Source: Smittium mucronatum (lineage: Eukaryota > Kickxellomycota > Harpellomycetes > Harpellales > Legeriomycetaceae). Taken from it: a stretch of 10,748 nt of DNA. Below the pieces are notes generated by a model that was not told the DNA's origin, made no database searches, and was given only the letters and a program-made list of their open reading frames with translations. The stretch's first letter is position 1. Each line of letters begins with the position of its first letter. Of the stretch, positions 8,958 through 10,748 are shown piece after piece. The DNA is taken from NCBI GenBank assembly GCA_001953115.1, contig LSSL01002888.1, positions 1 through 10,748 of the forward strand, in the 5' to 3' direction. A program made the translations under genes and the position numbers.

Positions 8958-9128
8958 TTTTGTCTTTCCAGGGCCCTTAGCTAAATAAGACATCTATTTA
9001 GTGAAATTTACCATTTTTTATTCACTGATGACTTATTAAAATCCAATAATAAACATGTATTTATTTTATGGTTTTATTATTGACCAACACTTGAATTCCA
9101 TTTTTAATCAGCGAGATCTGAAGGATAA
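8958..9128 (-). mobile_element. Diverged copy of the TTAA-type MITE (copy 4)
   Basis: The span is 171 bp, the same as the best copy. The left end has TCTTTCCAGGGCCC against CCCTTTCTGGGCCC at the matching end of 10168-10338. Shared internal blocks, in order, are CTATTTAGTG, TCCAATAATA, TATTGACCAA and TTCCATTTTTAATCAGCGA. The terminal TTAAs have mutated to TTTT and ATAA, so this is an old insertion. Confidence 0.55.
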
Positions 9129-9736
9129 AAACTCTGTAACCCAATAATAATGCAAATTGACACGTATGCACCCACCCCCCTTTATGCTGGCAATCGATTG
9201 ATCTTAAGAATTGATACTAAAGAAATTGTTCTAAATATTTCTTGTGCTATTTTTTTGCGTTTTTTTGCATTGTTTTCTCAAAATTGTCATTTCTCTCAAG
9301 AAAGACATTTTTAAAAAAAGGAATGTTCTAAATTAGAATTAGTGATTCTAAAATTTAATGCTCATGATATTATTCCTTTATCACCAACATTTGTTAAAAT
9401 TCGTCTCTTGAAAAAACCTCATATCTTTTACACCTACACAAAAAAACCTTGCATATCTAGATTTGGTAGTACTTCTACTGCCTGATATATTTTTGCCTTT
9501 CCGTGTTAAAATTCTTATATCTAACCTATTTTAAGATAACATTAAGTTCGATTGGTTAATTTCTATGAATAGCCAATAATGTATTGGATTCCCTAAAAGT
9601 TAACATAGATCGAAAAGGGCTAGTAAATGGGAGATTCTTTCGAAGACCAGCCTTTTTTTTACTGTGTAGATTATTGGCTACACTTGAATTTATTTACAAC
9701 TTTTCCAATAAAAATAGAAAAACATGCTGACTCTAA
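9129..9736. other. AT-rich non-coding stretch
   Basis: No gene is supported. At about 9625-9640, TAAATGGGAGATTCTTT is a third copy of the terminal motif of the element that follows. A small hairpin TGTAG with CTACA surrounds ATTATTGG at about 9664-9681. A run of C at about 9171-9180 stands out but repeats nothing else. Confidence 0.5.
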
Positions 9737-10151
9737 TAAATGGGAGATTATCTTATGTAGCGGACACCTTACTATTAAATATTTACTACTTATCTAATTT
9801 GGAAATAAGCGCATCTTACAATTTTTAAAATTATTGGATATTGAAATTTCAAAATAAATATTCTGTTGGAATAATGTGGAAATGTTATTAGTTACAGCAA
9901 GTATTTCATTTTTATTGGTTTATAATTGAAATAAATTTATCTAGCCAATAGCATTAATCAGAAAAAAAAGTCTGGCCTAGAGAAAAATTTCCCAAATTTA
10001 AACACTTTACCAATAGAAAAGTAGCCTCTAAAATTCATATTTTAAATTACCCAATAACTTTATGTTTTATCCTATCACCATATTTCCAAATTAGGAAAAT
10101 AATAAAAATTTAGTAGGAAAGTGTCCGTTCTCTAAGAGAATCTCCCAAATA
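9737..10151. mobile_element. Old inverted-repeat element, possible MITE
   Basis: About 70 nt at 9737-9807 match the reverse complement of 10081-10151. Shared blocks are GGGAGATT, CGGACAC and AATTTGGAAATA, with many substitutions in between. The 270-bp interior is non-coding and only faintly symmetric. The total length of about 415 bp fits a miniature element. No target duplication could be set, so the family is unknown. Related single ends seem to lie at about 4557 and 9625. Confidence 0.55.
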
Positions 10152-10167
10152 AAAATCTGATAATTTC

Positions 10168-10338
10168 TTAACCCTTTCAGGGCCGATGGTTCAAAAAATG
10201 GCACTCATTTTTCATTCAATGTTAGCATTGGAATAATTATATTTATATATTATTGGATAAATCAAAATCTTGGTCAATTGAAATAACTATTACACACAAA
10301 TAGGAGCGAGGCCTAAATTTGGGCCCAGAAAGGGTTAA
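10168..10338 (+). mobile_element. Best-preserved TTAA-type (piggyBac-like) MITE (copy 5)
   Basis: TTAACCCTTTCAGGGCC at the left is mirrored by GGGCCCAGAAAGGGTTAA at the right. This gives a terminal inverted repeat of about 13 bp with one mismatch, flanked by perfect TTAA duplications; the total is 171 bp. The interior carries the family blocks AAAAAATGGCACTC near the left end and CACACAAATAGG near the right. It has no open frame. TTAA duplication with CCCTTT-type ends assigns it to the piggyBac superfamily; this rests on end structure, not on homology to a known transposase. It lies just inside the right arm of the long inverted repeat. Confidence 0.8.
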
Positions 10339-10489
10339 AGAAGCTTTCTTTATGGAGGAATCTGAAACTAGTTTAGAAATGTGACAAATTGGGTTGCCCT
10401 CTTGTTATTATTTGATAGTTTTAGAAATAATCTTCCAGAAAACTTATAAAAAATCCTCTATCTCTCCTTTAGATTCTTTTAGTTGAATT

Positions 10490-10553
10490 AGCCAATAAAA
10501 GTGCAGAATCTCATTACCAAAAAAAGTTTATCTCTATTCCTATTTTTTATATT
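10490..10553 (+). promoter_or_regulatory. Putative core promoter of a predicted rightward gene
   Basis: AGCCAAT at 10490-10496 is followed by TTTTTTATATT at 10543-10553 on the plus strand, mirroring the left arrangement at about the same spacing. Orientation is away from the spacer, toward the window end. No coding sequence is visible within the window, so assignment as a promoter rests on its match to the left flank. Confidence 0.35.
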
Positions 10554-10558
10554 ATTGA

Positions 10559-10635
10559 CACTAAGCCAGCTGCTTAAAGCTGCAAAGACAGTACCAGAGA
10601 GCTGTATATTGTATATAGGCTATCTGTACTTAATT
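10559..10635 (+). other. Right-arm counterpart of the 77-nt foldable segment
   Basis: This segment has the same length as 305-381 and differs at 9 positions. Arm B (10567-10571 with 10578-10582) is unchanged. The inner helix of arm A becomes CTGTAT with ATATAG, which on the plus strand is a G-U wobble rather than a mismatch. The outer helix of arm A carries one C-A mismatch and one wobble. The closing stem keeps 5 of 7 pairs. The fold is therefore partly kept, with no clear double compensatory change. Confidence 0.4.
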
Positions 10636-10693
10636 TTTATCGATAACTAAACGCTTTAATAAGAAAAAAGAGCAAGAAGGATTAAAAAAAACG

Positions 10694-10707
10694 ATTGAGA
10701 TCTCAAT
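10694..10707. repeat. Perfect 14-bp palindrome in the right arm
   Basis: This is identical to the palindrome at 227-240 (ATTGAGATCTCAAT), in the equivalent place between the A-rich tract and the arm end. Confidence 0.7.
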
Positions 10708-10748
10708 TCCGATTCTCAATCCTAAAACCAAAAAAAAGTAAGAAAAAA

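Larger units (their letters stand above)
10461..10748 (+). repeat. Right arm of the long inverted repeat; predicted 5' flank of a second gene beyond the window
   Basis: This is the inverted counterpart of 187-486. Read on the plus strand, the order is the same as for the left gene read on the minus strand: pyrimidine tract TCTCTCC, AGCCAAT, TTACCAAAAAAAG, the TATA-like stretch, the 77-nt foldable segment, the 14-bp palindrome and the A-rich run ending AGTAAGAAAA. Only one CCAAT/GAGA module is present, against three on the left. The window ends at the position equivalent to about 187 on the left, roughly 40 nt short of where a matching ATG would fall. A weak continuation inward to about 10395 (TTGCCCTCT, then TTAGAAATA) resembles the left side near 530-560. 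Confidence 0.85.

Noticed and set aside
8742..8993. 83-codon minus-strand frame with a protein-like tail
   Set aside because: The middle is a phenylalanine run from a poly-A tract, the start lies inside a transposon copy, and no domain is recognisable. Transcript evidence would be needed to revive it.
1..10748. CRISPR array, bacterial operon or prophage
   Set aside because: There are no regularly spaced identical repeats with unique spacers, no consecutive genes with ribosome binding sites and no phage genes.

Overview
This looks like AT-rich nuclear DNA from a eukaryote, probably an invertebrate animal; I cannot name the species. The reasons are a strongly AT-biased background with almost no open reading frames, a start codon in strong Kozak context, inverted CCAAT boxes with GAGA tracts, and several short non-autonomous DNA transposons, including a family with piggyBac-type TTAA ends. 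I see no sign of bacterial operons, rRNA or tRNA.

Layout. Positions 1-146 hold the 5' end of a protein-coding gene on the minus strand. This is the only stretch with coding-like composition, at roughly half G+C. Behind it, about 187-486 is its 5' flank: an A/T tract, a 14-bp palindrome, a 77-nt segment that can fold into a three-arm structure, a TATA-like box and an inverted CCAAT/GAGA module, which recurs twice more out to about 650. The same 5' flank occurs once more in opposite orientation at the far right end (about 10461-10748), where the window stops. The arms are clearly related but diverged (9 differences over 77 nt in one ungapped segment).

The roughly 10 kb between the arms appears to be non-coding. 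It holds five diverged copies of one TTAA-ended miniature element (about 3717, 5096, 6660, 8958 and 10168), a foldback element with arms of about 250 bp carrying 21-22 bp phased repeats (about 6899-7694), and an older inverted-repeat element (about 9737-10151). Small perfect hairpins are scattered through the rest. The stretches in between are featureless AT-rich sequence.

Interpretation. The left arm lies directly upstream of a start codon, and the right arm ends where the equivalent start codon would be some 40 nt further on. The simplest reading is a head-to-head pair of paralogous genes that keep a duplicated promoter/5' UTR, separated by a transposon-rich spacer. The second gene is predicted just outside the window. 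The alternative is a 10.5 kb transposon with long terminal inverted repeats inserted next to the left gene. About 60 more bases beyond 10748 would decide between them.
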